The notes under the pieces were generated by a model. The model worked only from the letters and a program-made list of their open reading frames with translations. It made no database searches and was not told where the DNA came from. A stretch of DNA of 51,839 nucleotides from positions 1-51,839 of the forward strand of contig JARSSM010000002.1 of NCBI GenBank assembly GCA_029624735.1, read 5' to 3'. Positions 38,767-47,379 of this stretch are shown one piece after another; the stretch's first letter is position 1; each line of letters begins with the position of its first letter. Origin of the DNA: Defluviicoccus sp. Its GTDB lineage: Bacteria; Pseudomonadota; Alphaproteobacteria; Rhodospirillales; Defluviicoccaceae. Made by a program: the position numbers and the translations under genes.

Positions 38767-39091
38767 TCGCGTACACTCCCTGCAAATCCCTGTCGCGGCT
38801 GAGGACCGACGGCGGCGAGCCGCCGCTTGAGCCGTCCCGTATACGGTCCGCTGCCCGTGGCCGTCCACTCCCTACCGTGACATGAGGACGGACGCTCAGG
38901 CCGCCGGCACACGAACAAACCCGGGCGCTCCTGTCAACGCGGAAGACAGCTGGTTTCGCCGTCGATTGATGGAGGCGACCTCCCGCCCTTGACGACGATG
39001 GGACCGTCTTGCAACCAGCCCCCCGTTTGGGGCTATAGCCGTGGCTCACTTCCGCTTAAGGAGAAACCAAGAAAAGCGCAAAAGGGGATAG
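38767..39091. other. Intergenic region upstream of the NSS transporter
   Basis: 325 bases without a supported gene. It contains a small hairpin CGGCGGC GA GCCGCCG (38810-38825) and a promoter candidate near its right end (39009-39039). No RNA gene was recognised. Confidence 0.5.
39009..39039 (+). promoter_or_regulatory. Candidate promoter with internal inverted repeat for the NSS transporter
   Basis: TTGCAA (39009-39014) and TATAGC (39034-39039) are separated by 19 bases, slightly long. The spacer holds the inverted repeat AGCCCC (39017-39022) / GGGGCT (39029-39034), which could be an operator. About 52 bases before the GTG start. By-eye prediction. Confidence 0.35.
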
Positions 39092-40462
39092 GTGGGAATT
39101 TTCGTGGCCGGGTCCGGTAACAGCGAGGGGAACGGTCGCGAACGCTGGGGATCGCCTTCGGGCTTTGTGTTTGCAGCCTCTGGGTCGGCAATCGGGCTTG
39201 GCAGTTTTTGGCGCCTGCCATTCCTCAGCCAGCAGCATGGCGGTGGTGCTTTTCTTGTTCTGCTTGTTGGAATGGTGGTTGTTTTCGGCCTGAACATTTT
39301 CTTGGCCGAACTCGCAATCGGCCGTGCCGCGCAGAGGAGCGGCGCCGAAGCCTTCGCCAGCTTCGGAGGCCGCCTGTGGTCGGTTGTCGGCGTGGTTGGC
39401 GCTTTCGTCGCGTTCCTGATCCTCGCTGCCTATACCGTTGTCGCCGGGTGGGTGATTGCCTTTGCCCTCCACCTGCTTCTCGGCACCGCCAGCATATCGG
39501 CTGACGCGCCGGCAAAGGTGTTCGAAGTGTTCCTTGCCGATCCCGTGCAGCCGATCCTAGGCGGCGGGCTGTTCGTTCTGCTCACGGTCTGGATCGTCAT
39601 CGCCGGCATCCGCAACGGCATCGAGCGGGTCAATGAGGTGCTGGTGCCGCTCCTGCTGCTGCTGCTGCTCCTTTTGTCCGCACGTGCGCTCACACTGCCG
39701 GGCGCCATCGACACGCTCGCGCAGCTCCTGGAGCCCGACTTCTCCAGCCTCGATCCAACAGCGGTCCTCGCCGCGCTCGGTCATGCGCTCGTCTCGCTCT
39801 CACTCGGGTTCGGCATCATGATCGTCTACGGCTCCTACTGCGCGCCGGACGGCGGCCTGGTCGGCAAGGCATCGGCGATCGTTGGCCTGAGCACCGTTGC
39901 CGCGCTCATGGTCGTAGCCACCGTGCTGCCGCTGGTTGGCGCCGCTGATGAACCTTCGGCGGCCGGCGTGCGGACGTTGATGGTTGTCGTGCCGAGAACG
40001 CTGCTGCAGCACCCGTTCGGCATCGTATTCATGCTGATCTACTTTGCGGCGATCATCATCGGTGCCCTGACCTCGGCCGTTTCGATGCTCGAGGCTGTCG
40101 TGGCCCATTTCGGCGACCGCCACGGGTTTGGCCGAACCCAGAGCGCGCCTGCTGCCGGCCTTTACGCCTTCCTTCTCGGCGTGCCGCTGACATTGTCGAT
40201 CGGCTCCAGGCAGGACGGCGTCACCACGTTTGGCCACCGATTCCTGGCGAACATCGACACTTTGAGTGCGAACACGCTGTTACCGTTAGGCGCCATCGCG
40301 GTGGCGCTGTTCGTCGGCTGGGTGATGGGCGCGCGCGCTTGCGTGGAGGTGTTTCCGCCGACGCCGATGGGCAAGCGCTGCAGCTCGATCTGGCTCGCCG
40401 GGCTCAAGGCGCCGATCCCGGCCGCGATTGCAGTGATTCTGCTCGCCCATCTCTTCGGATAA
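39092..40462 (+). CDS. NSS-family (SNF-type) sodium-dependent transporter
   Basis: A 456-residue polytopic protein of the neurotransmitter:sodium symporter family (LeuT fold), likely taking up an amino acid or amine. The TM1 signature is SGSAIGLGSFWRLPFLSQQHGGGAFL-like, followed by FLAELAIGRAAQRSG. At the LeuT N27 position (a Na1 ligand) there is Ser (S38), and LeuT N21 is also Ser (S32), so sodium coupling may differ. The N-terminal polar segment RERWGSPSGFVFAA is typical. GTG 39092 has AAAGGGG just upstream. It is followed by ygfZ after 157 bases. Confidence 0.9.
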   Translation: MGIFVAGSGNSEGNGRERWGSPSGFVFAASGSAIGLGSFWRLPFLSQQHGGGAFLVLLVGMVVVFGLNIFLAELAIGRAAQRSGAEAFASFGGRLWSVVGVVGAFVAFLILAAYTVVAGWVIAFALHLLLGTASISADAPAKVFEVFLADPVQPILGGGLFVLLTVWIVIAGIRNGIERVNEVLVPLLLLLLLLLSARALTLPGAIDTLAQLLEPDFSSLDPTAVLAALGHALVSLSLGFGIMIVYGSYCAPDGGLVGKASAIVGLSTVAALMVVATVLPLVGAADEPSAAGVRTLMVVVPRTLLQHPFGIVFMLIYFAAIIIGALTSAVSMLEAVVAHFGDRHGFGRTQSAPAAGLYAFLLGVPLTLSIGSRQDGVTTFGHRFLANIDTLSANTLLPLGAIAVALFVGWVMGARACVEVFPPTPMGKRCSSIWLAGLKAPIPAAIAVILLAHLFG

Positions 40463-40619
40463 CCCCTTCCTGCCACCACCTGCAAAAGCCTGGGCACGCG
40501 TGCCGGCAACGCCAACAATCTGCCGCGGTTCGTGCTCACCCCTTGCAAAACCGCACACGCCAACCATGCTCTTAGCGGAGACAATCAGCCCCCGCGGCAG
40601 GCAGCGAAGGCAGCACCCG

Positions 40620-41561
40620 ATGACGGTTCCGAAAGCGCTCAGGCTCGACGATCGCAGCATCATTTCGGTAGCCGGCGAGGACAGGCTGAGCTTCCTGCAG
40701 GGCCTCGTCTCCAACGATGTCCGCCAAGTGACCAACGGCGGCGCCATCTATGCCGCGCTGTTGACGCCGCAAGGCAAGTACCTCTTCGATTTTTTCATCG
40801 TCGGCGCCGGGGATGCGCTTTGGCTCGACTGCGAGGCGGCACGCGCGGAGGCGCTCGCCCGCCGGCTCGGCATCTATCGGCTGCGGGCGCGCGTTACCAT
40901 CACGCCGATGGCGGACGCGATCTCCGTCGTGGCAGGCTTTGGAACGGGCGCCGCGGCGGCCGTCGGCCTTGGCGGTGCTGACCCCGGCGCGGCCGTTGCG
41001 CTGGCGAGCGGGATTGCGTTTCTCGATCCGCGCCTGCCGGCTGCCGGCATCCGCTGCCATCTCCCCACCAACGACGCGCCGGCCTTCCTCGCCACCCATG
41101 GGTTCGCGCCTGCAAGTCGAGACGATTTCGAACGGCACCGCTTGCGCCTCGGACTGCCCGACGGCAGCCGCGATCTCATCCTTGAACGCTCGCTCCTGCT
41201 GGAGTGCGGCTTCGATGAATTGAACGGGGTCAATTGGAACAAGGGCTGCTATGTCGGACAGGAGGTAACCGCACGCAGCAAGCACCGCGGCCTGATCCGC
41301 AAGCGCCTCGTGCCCGCGCGGATCACGGGTCCATTGCCGGCGCCGGGCACTCCGATCCGCCAGGGTGAGCAGACCGTTGGCGAGATTCGCTCCGGAGTGG
41401 ATGGCTTGGCACTCGCTCTGTTACAGCTGGACGCCCTTGCGCTTGCACAAGGCGGCGGCCCCGGTTCGGAACTGTGGGCGGGCGAGAGCCGCGTGGCGGC
41501 GGATGTACCGGCGTGGATGCACCTTGCCGGTCGGCCGCAGCACCCCGGCCTCAGCCGCTAG
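40620..41561 (+). CDS. ygfZ: YgfZ/CAF17 folate-binding Fe-S maintenance protein
   Basis: A 313-residue GcvT-like protein that uses tetrahydrofolate to help repair or assemble [4Fe-4S] enzymes. The diagnostic KGCYVGQE motif is at 208-215. The N-terminal GEDRLSFLQGLVSNDV and LTPQGKYLFDFFI match the family. Length is typical (about 280-330). ATG 40620 follows GAAGGCAG; longer in-frame starts are not conserved. The next gene, a GNAT enzyme, starts 25 bases after its stop. Confidence 0.93.
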   Translation: MTVPKALRLDDRSIISVAGEDRLSFLQGLVSNDVRQVTNGGAIYAALLTPQGKYLFDFFIVGAGDALWLDCEAARAEALARRLGIYRLRARVTITPMADAISVVAGFGTGAAAAVGLGGADPGAAVALASGIAFLDPRLPAAGIRCHLPTNDAPAFLATHGFAPASRDDFERHRLRLGLPDGSRDLILERSLLLECGFDELNGVNWNKGCYVGQEVTARSKHRGLIRKRLVPARITGPLPAPGTPIRQGEQTVGEIRSGVDGLALALLQLDALALAQGGGPGSELWAGESRVAADVPAWMHLAGRPQHPGLSR

Positions 41562-41586
41562 CGTTGCTCGGTAAGGTCCTCGCCCC

Positions 41587-42174
41587 GTGGCCGACCAGCC
41601 TCAGCGGGATCATGCCGCGGACGGATCCGTCCATCCAAGTGCCCGGCGCCCGGCAAGCACCGTCCCCACCACGATTCGGCCCGCTACGCTTGCTGACATC
41701 AAAGCCCTTGCAGCGATCGAAGCCAGCGCCTTCCGGAGCGACCTGCTGAGCGTCCGCGCGCTAAAGCACCTGATCGCGCGCGCCAATGCCGCGACTCTGG
41801 TTCATGTCGCAAGCGGCGGCTCGATCAGCGGCTACGCGGCCGTGCTTTTTCACCGCCAAAGGCCGGCCGCGCGGCTCTACTCGATCGCCGTCGGGTCTGG
41901 TTATCGCCGGCTCGGCCACGGAGTGGCGCTCCTGCTGGCAGCCGAGCAGGCTGCAGCTGACCGCGGCGCCAACGCGATGACGCTCGAAGTCCGCGCTGAC
42001 AGCACCGCGGCGCAGCACTTGTACGCGACGCACGGCTATTCGGTGTGCGGGAAGCAACAGCGGTACTACGCGGACGGCACCGATGCATGGAAAATGCGGA
42101 AGCCGCTCCTGCCGCGAAACCACGCGGCCGATGCCGTATCGGAGCAGAAAGAGGCACACGTGATCAAGGCTTGA
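41587..42174 (+). CDS. GNAT-family N-acetyltransferase
   Basis: A 195-residue acyl-CoA-dependent acetyltransferase. A variable N-tail of about 27 residues precedes the GNAT fold (TIRPATLADIKALAAIEASAF). The acetyl-CoA loop SGYRRLGHGVALL fits the R-x-x-G-x-G pattern, and the C-terminal ADSTAAQHLYATHGYSVCGKQQRYYADG-type end is like RimI-class enzymes. In related loci this GNAT domain is often fused to a C39 peptidase and sits next to an RLAN ATP-grasp gene; the peptidase half is absent here. GTG 41587 is the only good start. Probably functions with the downstream ATP-grasp protein. Confidence 0.88.
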   Translation: MADQPQRDHAADGSVHPSARRPASTVPTTIRPATLADIKALAAIEASAFRSDLLSVRALKHLIARANAATLVHVASGGSISGYAAVLFHRQRPAARLYSIAVGSGYRRLGHGVALLLAAEQAAADRGANAMTLEVRADSTAAQHLYATHGYSVCGKQQRYYADGTDAWKMRKPLLPRNHAADAVSEQKEAHVIKA

Positions 42175-42253
42175 TGTTTGCCGCAGCGGTGCTAAGTGCT
42201 GACCGCACGGAGATCGCCCAGCCCCCTCCTTCGTCCTTGAGAGGCCCCGGATC

Positions 42254-42316
42254 ATGGCCCAGTCGGACACCATCCAGCAGCCGGCTAGAGCTTGCTTCGT
42301 CTGGAGCGGCTTCTGA
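42254..42316 (+). CDS. Possible 20-residue peptide upstream of the ATP-grasp gene
   Basis: ATG at 42254 opens a 20-codon frame ending ARACFVWSGF; the TGA stop overlaps the ATG of the ATP-grasp gene as TGATG. GAGAGG lies 8-13 bases before the ATG. Third codon positions are mostly G or C, like true genes here. It could be a substrate or leader peptide for the ATP-grasp ligase, a translational-coupling uORF, or chance. No homology is recognised. Confidence 0.25.
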   Translation: MAQSDTIQQPARACFVWSGF

Positions 42317-43893
42317 TGCCGCTGCACGTGATTGTCGTTGACCGCCACGCCGATTTTCCCTGGCCGGCCGCCGGCCGAATCATCGTCACCGCGCGGTCGT
42401 TCGTCGCTGAAACGGCGCGCCGGCTGCCAACCTCGGCCCGGGTGGTCAACCTGTGCCGCGACCTCAGCTACCTGAGCCTCGGCTACTACGTTTCCCTGCT
42501 TGCCGAGGCCCGTGGCCAGAAGGTCATCCCGTCCGTGGACGTGATGCTGGACCTGCATTGGAAGCGCCTGCTGCGCATTGCGCTGCCCGAAGTCAATGAG
42601 CTGGTCAAGAAGACGTTTCAGGCCGATCCGCTGGAGAACCCGAGCCTAATCGTCCACATCTTTTTCGGCAGTGCCGACGATCCGCGCCTTGTTCCGGCAG
42701 CACGGCGTATTTTCGAGCTGTTCCGCTGCCCGGTCCTTGAGGTTGAACTCCGTTTCAAGGCGGTGTGGTCGATCGTTTCGATCCGTCCGGTCGCGCTCAG
42801 GGCGGTGCGGCAGGAGTTCGTGCCCGCCTTCGTCGATGCCCTTGACCGCTACACGCACGCGGTCTGGAAGCAGGAGCGCACGGCAGCGCCGAGCCGCTAC
42901 TCGATCGCGATCCTGCACGATCCGCAGGAACAGATGCCGCCATCGAACCGCAAGGCGCTGGAGCGCTTTGTGCGGGTCGGCGGCCAAATGGGTCTCGACG
43001 TCGAGATGATCACCAAGGCCGACTATGGCCGGCTCCTTGAGTACGACGCGCTCTTGATCCGCGCGACCACCGCGCTCGACCACCACACCTACCGCTTCGC
43101 CAAGAAGGCTGAGCTCGAAGGGATGGCGGTGATCGACGATCCCCGCTCGATCCTGACCTGCACCAACAAGATCTACTTGGCCGAACTCTTGCGCGCGAAC
43201 GGCATCCCGACGCCGCGCACTCTGATCCTCGACCGCAGGCGCATCGGCCGCATCGAACGTGAGCTGGGCTTTCCCGTCGTCCTCAAGATTCCCGACGGAT
43301 CGTTCTCGCGCGGCGTGGTGAAAGTCAGCGCGGCGGAGGACCTGCCCCGGTTTGCCGAGCAGATGTTCAAGGACACCGATCTGATCATCGCACAGGAGTT
43401 CATGCGGACCGCATTCGACTGGCGGATCGGCGTCCTGCACCGGAAGCCGCTCTACGTCTGTCAGTATTTCATGGCCCGCGACCATTGGCAGATCGTCAAG
43501 CACGGTGGGCCGCATGGCCCCGTCGAAGGCCGCGCCAAGAGCCTGTCCGTTGACATGGCGCCGCCGACCGTGGTCGAGGTGGCAACGCAGGCCGCAAGCC
43601 TCATTGGCAGCGGCCTCTACGGGGTCGATGTCAAGGAAACCGAGAACGGCGCCTTCGTCGTTGAGATCAACGACAACCCGAACATCGACGCCGGGCTGGA
43701 GGATGCCATCCTGAAAGACGACCTTTACCGGGCCATTCTCGGCGAACTGGTCGAACGGTTGGAGAAGCGCATGCAGACGGGGGGCCGCAGCCGTCCTGAT
43801 CAGGCGCGCCTCCGCGACCTGCCGGACCGCAGCGACCCCTGGCGCGGTGACGCCTTACGACTAGCCAACCGCGGTGGCCGCGCGCTGCGCTGA
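42316..43893 (+). CDS. RLAN-domain RimK-like ATP-grasp ligase
   Basis: A 525-residue predicted carboxylate-amine/peptide ligase. Residues about 1-165 are the RLAN domain (MPLHVIVVDRHADFPWP, then LCRDLSYLSLGYYVSLLAEARG), followed by a linker and a RimK/glutathione-synthase-type ATP-grasp at about 195-485. Visible ATP-grasp elements are K285 (NKIYLAELL), K324 and SFSRGV in the glycine-rich loop region, AQEFMRTAFDWRIGVL, and the Mg-binding VVEINDNPNID. The C-terminal tail of about 40 residues is basic and variable. Such proteins are predicted to add amino acids to peptides, proteins or metabolites. ATG 42316 has GGAG 11-14 bases upstream and matches the family start. Confidence 0.9.
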   Translation: MPLHVIVVDRHADFPWPAAGRIIVTARSFVAETARRLPTSARVVNLCRDLSYLSLGYYVSLLAEARGQKVIPSVDVMLDLHWKRLLRIALPEVNELVKKTFQADPLENPSLIVHIFFGSADDPRLVPAARRIFELFRCPVLEVELRFKAVWSIVSIRPVALRAVRQEFVPAFVDALDRYTHAVWKQERTAAPSRYSIAILHDPQEQMPPSNRKALERFVRVGGQMGLDVEMITKADYGRLLEYDALLIRATTALDHHTYRFAKKAELEGMAVIDDPRSILTCTNKIYLAELLRANGIPTPRTLILDRRRIGRIERELGFPVVLKIPDGSFSRGVVKVSAAEDLPRFAEQMFKDTDLIIAQEFMRTAFDWRIGVLHRKPLYVCQYFMARDHWQIVKHGGPHGPVEGRAKSLSVDMAPPTVVEVATQAASLIGSGLYGVDVKETENGAFVVEINDNPNIDAGLEDAILKDDLYRAILGELVERLEKRMQTGGRSRPDQARLRDLPDRSDPWRGDALRLANRGGRALR

Positions 43894-43933
43894 CGAGGGC
43901 GTCCGCGGCGGAGTGCGGCGGGTTCACGAAGGC

Positions 43934-44473
43934 TCAAGAGTGCTTAAGGTGCTCGTTCAGCCGCGGCATCAACTCGACGAAATTGCAGGGCTTGTGCCGC
44001 GCATCGAGCTGGTAGGAGAGGATCTCATCCCACGCGTCGCGACAGGCCCCCGGCGAGCCAGGCAGCGCGAACACGTAGGTGCCGCCGGCCACCACGGCCA
44101 AAGCCCGCGACTGGATCGTCGAGGTGCCGATCTTGGCGAAGCTGAGCCAGCGGAACAACTCACCGAAGCCGGGGATTTCCTTATCCATCACCGCATGCAC
44201 CGCCTCCGGTGTCACGTCACGTCCCGTAAGGCCGGTGCCGCCGGTGGAAATGATGACGTCGATCGCCGGATCGGCGATCCACTGCCGCAACTGAGCGGTG
44301 ATCGCCTCGACCTCGTCACGCACCATCGCGCGCGCAGCAAGCCGATGCCCGGCCTTCTCAATCCGCTCCACCAGCGTCCTGCCCGAGGTATCGGTTTCCG
44401 CATCGCGGCTGTCGGATACTGTCAACGTCGCAATGCTGACGGGGAGGAACGGCCGAGAGGGGTCAATAGCCAT
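43934..44473 (-). CDS. moaB: Molybdenum cofactor biosynthesis protein B
   Basis: A 179-residue MoaB/MogA-family protein that adenylylates molybdopterin before metal insertion. Conserved stretches are [30 protein letters not shown] and [19 protein letters not shown]. Length fits MoaB. ATG 44473 lies 11 bases inside the end of the upstream transglycosylase gene, so translation is probably coupled, although no functional link is obvious. It converges on the ATP-grasp gene. Confidence 0.93.
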   Translation of the reverse strand: MAIDPSRPFLPVSIATLTVSDSRDAETDTSGRTLVERIEKAGHRLAARAMVRDEVEAITAQLRQWIADPAIDVIISTGGTGLTGRDVTPEAVHAVMDKEIPGFGELFRWLSFAKIGTSTIQSRALAVVAGGTYVFALPGSPGACRDAWDEILSYQLDARHKPCNFVELMPRLNEHLKHS

Positions 44474-46232
44474 AACGCGCCTGGGTGCCCTGCACTGGAG
44501 CACTCACCGGCGGATCACGGTACTCCTGATAGGTAGGCCACATGCCGGCGGCGAGCGAGTCGAGTGATGGCACCGGCTGGTTCAGGCGGTCGCGATAGAT
44601 CCAGTAATTGGCGAGAACCTTCTCGATGAAATTGCGCGTCTCTCCGAAGGGAATTGTTTCGATGAACAGGAGCGGATCATCCTCCGCGGCGATCCCCTCG
44701 AACTCCCACTTCTTGACGTTGTTCGGCCCACCGTTCCAGGCGGCGGCCAAGCGAAACAGGTCCTGGCCGACGTCTTCTTCTGTTACCAGCAGTTCGATGT
44801 ACGTCTGGCCGACGGCAAGGTTGGTCTCCGGGTTGCTCAATCGGGCATCGGCCAAATCGTCTGGCCGGCGGCGAACGACGTGCCGCGCAGTTGCCGGCAT
44901 CACCTGCATCAGGCCGCGGGCGCCGGCCCGGCTGACCGCCTCCGGGTCGAACCGCGACTCCTGCCGCGCCAGCGCGAACAGCAGCGCCGGATCCACGGTG
45001 AAACCGCCCTCGGGGCGCCAGTACGGCACCGGATAGCTGGCGGCCTCGAAGCCGCCGCCGTCCGGATAGAGCCGGGCATAAAGCTGCAGAGAAAGCTGAG
45101 CCAAACCGGCGCGCTCGGCGATCACCATGGCACCGTGGGCAAATCGGCCGCGCTCGCCGCGGCTCGCATGCGCCAATTCCGCCTCGGCACGTGGATGTTC
45201 ACCCACTTGAACCAGTGCAAGTGCCCTTTCGCCAGCGGCCGTCGATCCTACGAACCGGGCCGCAGCAATGTCAGTATCATCCGGCTGCCAGCGGATACGC
45301 AGCGGCAAACCGAGAATCCGCTGCGCCAGAAGTCCATAGAAGGTGCGGGTTTGGCTCGCCGCGACCTTTAGCCAGTGACTGACATGCTCCGGTTGGCGTG
45401 CGTGCAGGTGTGCGCGGGCAGCCCAGAAAGCCGCAGCCGCCTGCACCCAGGCCGAAGCATCCGAGCGATCGGCGAGCGCCCCAAACACCCCGGCGGCAGC
45501 AGCGCTTTCACCAGCGCGCCAAGCGGCAATCCCGTGCCGCCAGAGTTCCCGCGTGCTGCGGTCCTCCATGCTGAGGGACCACTCCGAGGACAACACCATA
45601 TCCTCGGCTGGGCCGCCATAGAACTCCTCGGTGCGCACACTGCGCGTCCCATCGAGACCCGCCCGCAACGCCGGCTCGCTGGCATTGAGGACCGCTCCTG
45701 CATCCGCAAAGCCTCCGCCCCGCCGGATCGGCTTCTTGATCGGATGAGCTACCGTCTGCTTTCCAGAGCGGGCAGCCGACCGGGCCGCCGCGCGTTGCGC
45801 CGCGCGCGCCAGACGGGCCTGCTCCCGCAGTCGCTCGCTACGGCGTGCGTCGAGTAGATCGCGGATCGCGGCGGCATCCGGATGGTCCGAGTACGCAGCG
45901 AGCCACTGCATGAGTTCGGCATCGCTCTCGATCGCGGCACGCGGGTTGAGGTAGCGCTGGGCCATGACATGGCCGAGCAAGAGCGGATTAGCCAACAGCG
46001 GCAGGCGTTCGTCGATGGCCCGTCCACGGCCTTGGCGGGCCAGTGCGAACATCTCCCGGTAGAGCGTAACGTCTTCAGATGAAAGAATATTGGGCAGAAC
46101 CGGGTCCGCTCCCTGGGAGCGGAGGTCAGCTCCTGGCTGGCCGCTGAGGCGGCCGGCAAAGCTCGGAGACACAGGGGCGACCAGACTGACGATCGTGAGG
46201 ACAACCCCAAAGGAGCGAAGAATTCCGCGCAA
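44463..46232 (-). CDS. Slt70-like soluble lytic transglycosylase
   Basis: A 589-residue periplasmic murein lytic transglycosylase that cuts MurNAc-GlcNAc bonds to give anhydromuropeptides, the substrates of AmpG encoded earlier in the window. A signal peptide (about 1-26) precedes an alpha-helical superhelix that includes an Ala/Arg-rich insertion (about 130-170). The SLT domain (about 410-545) has catalytic E425 in [10 protein letters not shown], followed by [13 protein letters not shown] and [15 protein letters not shown] 46232 is the start, supported by GGAGGAGGG close upstream and by the signal peptide. Confidence 0.93.
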   Translation of the reverse strand: MRGILRSFGVVLTIVSLVAPVSPSFAGRLSGQPGADLRSQGADPVLPNILSSEDVTLYREMFALARQGRGRAIDERLPLLANPLLLGHVMAQRYLNPRAAIESDAELMQWLAAYSDHPDAAAIRDLLDARRSERLREQARLARAAQRAAARSAARSGKQTVAHPIKKPIRRGGGFADAGAVLNASEPALRAGLDGTRSVRTEEFYGGPAEDMVLSSEWSLSMEDRSTRELWRHGIAAWRAGESAAAAGVFGALADRSDASAWVQAAAAFWAARAHLHARQPEHVSHWLKVAASQTRTFYGLLAQRILGLPLRIRWQPDDTDIAAARFVGSTAAGERALALVQVGEHPRAEAELAHASRGERGRFAHGAMVIAERAGLAQLSLQLYARLYPDGGGFEAASYPVPYWRPEGGFTVDPALLFALARQESRFDPEAVSRAGARGLMQVMPATARHVVRRRPDDLADARLSNPETNLAVGQTYIELLVTEEDVGQDLFRLAAAWNGGPNNVKKWEFEGIAAEDDPLLFIETIPFGETRNFIEKVLANYWIYRDRLNQPVPSLDSLAAGMWPTYQEYRDPPVSAPVQGTQARYGY

Positions 46233-46358
46233 TATCCCTGCCCTCCTCCCTGTCGATGTGCCTCTTTGGCAGGATTCGCCGAGTCTGGCAAGCTGATCTG
46301 TACGCGAACCCGCCCCTATTCATGCTCATCGACCGGACGCGCGCCCGATGGGGCTGCA

Positions 46359-47192
46359 CTAACCAGCGGATAGTCTCTTCTTGATTGCCACCAGATCGCG
46401 CCAAGCGAACCTTTTCTGTCCCGGCGAGCGCAACAGGTAGGCGGGGTGAAACAGCGCCGTTGCAGGAATCGGAGGATCGAGTCCTGCACTCTCGAAGGTG
46501 ACCCAGCGCCCCCGCAGGCGGCTCACGCTCTCGCTCCGATTCAAGAGCGCGTTCGCCGCCGGTCCGCCAAGCGCGACCAGCATCGCCGGTCGAATGAGCT
46601 CGATGATGCGGATTACGAACGGCATGCAAGTCGCGACCTCCTGCGAGGTTGGCGCGCGGTTGCCGGGGGGGCGCCAAAAAACAGTATTGGAAATAAATAC
46701 TTGGGCGCGATCGAGACCGATCGAGGCGAGCATGCGGTCGAGGAGCTGGCCACTGACGCCGACGAACGGCACGCCCTGGCGATCCTCCTCCGCGCCGGGC
46801 GCCTCCCCGATCAGCACCACACGCGCGGTCGCGCTGCCGTCACCGAAGACAAGGTTGGTCGCGGTCTTGGCGAGCGCACAACCGTCATAGCGTGCAAGCG
46901 CCGCCTTCAACGCGTCGAGGGTATCGGCCGCAGCAGCCAGCATTGCGGCGGTCCCACTCGCCGCTGATGGCGGTATTGGCCGGGCTGCCAGTGGCGCTGG
47001 CGATTTCGGAACCGGTCTTGTTGACAGCGCCGTCGGCGGGGCGGCCACTGAACGCGGCGCCTGCTCGCCTCGCCTCGCCGTTCCTTCTTCTTCGTAGCGG
47101 TTGCGCGGCACCGCACCGATGCACTCATCGACACCAGATTCGAGATGCCAGCGCAGCACATGCGCGATTGCGGCCGCGGTCTCCTCGTTCAT
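46359..47192 (-). CDS. Family 4 (Fe-S) uracil-DNA glycosylase
   Basis: A 277-residue uracil-DNA glycosylase. A variable Pro/Ala-rich N-terminal region (about 90 residues) is followed by the family-4 core: DGCALAKTATNLVFGDG, GEAPGAEEDRQGVPFVG (active-site motif 1), FISNTVFWRPPGNRAPT and ATALFHPAYLLRSP (motif 2). The form is typical of alphaproteobacteria. ATG 47192 fits the family start. It is divergent from the ETF-QO gene, with back-to-back promoter candidates in the 187-base gap. Confidence 0.92.
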   Translation of the reverse strand: MNEETAAAIAHVLRWHLESGVDECIGAVPRNRYEEEGTARRGEQAPRSVAAPPTALSTRPVPKSPAPLAARPIPPSAASGTAAMLAAAADTLDALKAALARYDGCALAKTATNLVFGDGSATARVVLIGEAPGAEEDRQGVPFVGVSGQLLDRMLASIGLDRAQVFISNTVFWRPPGNRAPTSQEVATCMPFVIRIIELIRPAMLVALGGPAANALLNRSESVSRLRGRWVTFESAGLDPPIPATALFHPAYLLRSPGQKRFAWRDLVAIKKRLSAG

Positions 47193-47274
47193 TCCCAGCG
47201 TTCCGCCCCGGCGCGGGGCTGCCGGTCCCGCCGGCCTGCCCTCCCCTTCGCGCCATCTGTTGCCATTCGACCAA

Positions 47275-47303
47275 CTATTAAACGCCACGCCCTGGGACAG
47301 CAA
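47275..47303 (-). promoter_or_regulatory. Candidate promoter for the uracil-DNA glycosylase gene
   Basis: On the minus strand, TTGCTG (47303-47298) and TAATAG (47280-47275) have 17-base spacing, 83 bases before the ATG. Moderate matches to sigma70 consensus. Confidence 0.35.
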
Positions 47304-47332
47304 TTGTCCGAGCGATTTGCGGATCGTATGTT
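47304..47332 (+). promoter_or_regulatory. Candidate sigma70 promoter for ETF-QO
   Basis: TTGTCC (47304-47309) and TATGTT (47327-47332) with 17-base spacing, about 48 bases before the ATG. Each hexamer matches consensus at four positions. It abuts the divergent candidate on the other strand. Confidence 0.45.
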
Positions 47333-47379
47333 ATAGAAACTGGAACGCGAGACCGAAAGGACAGGGTGGAGAGGGCACG

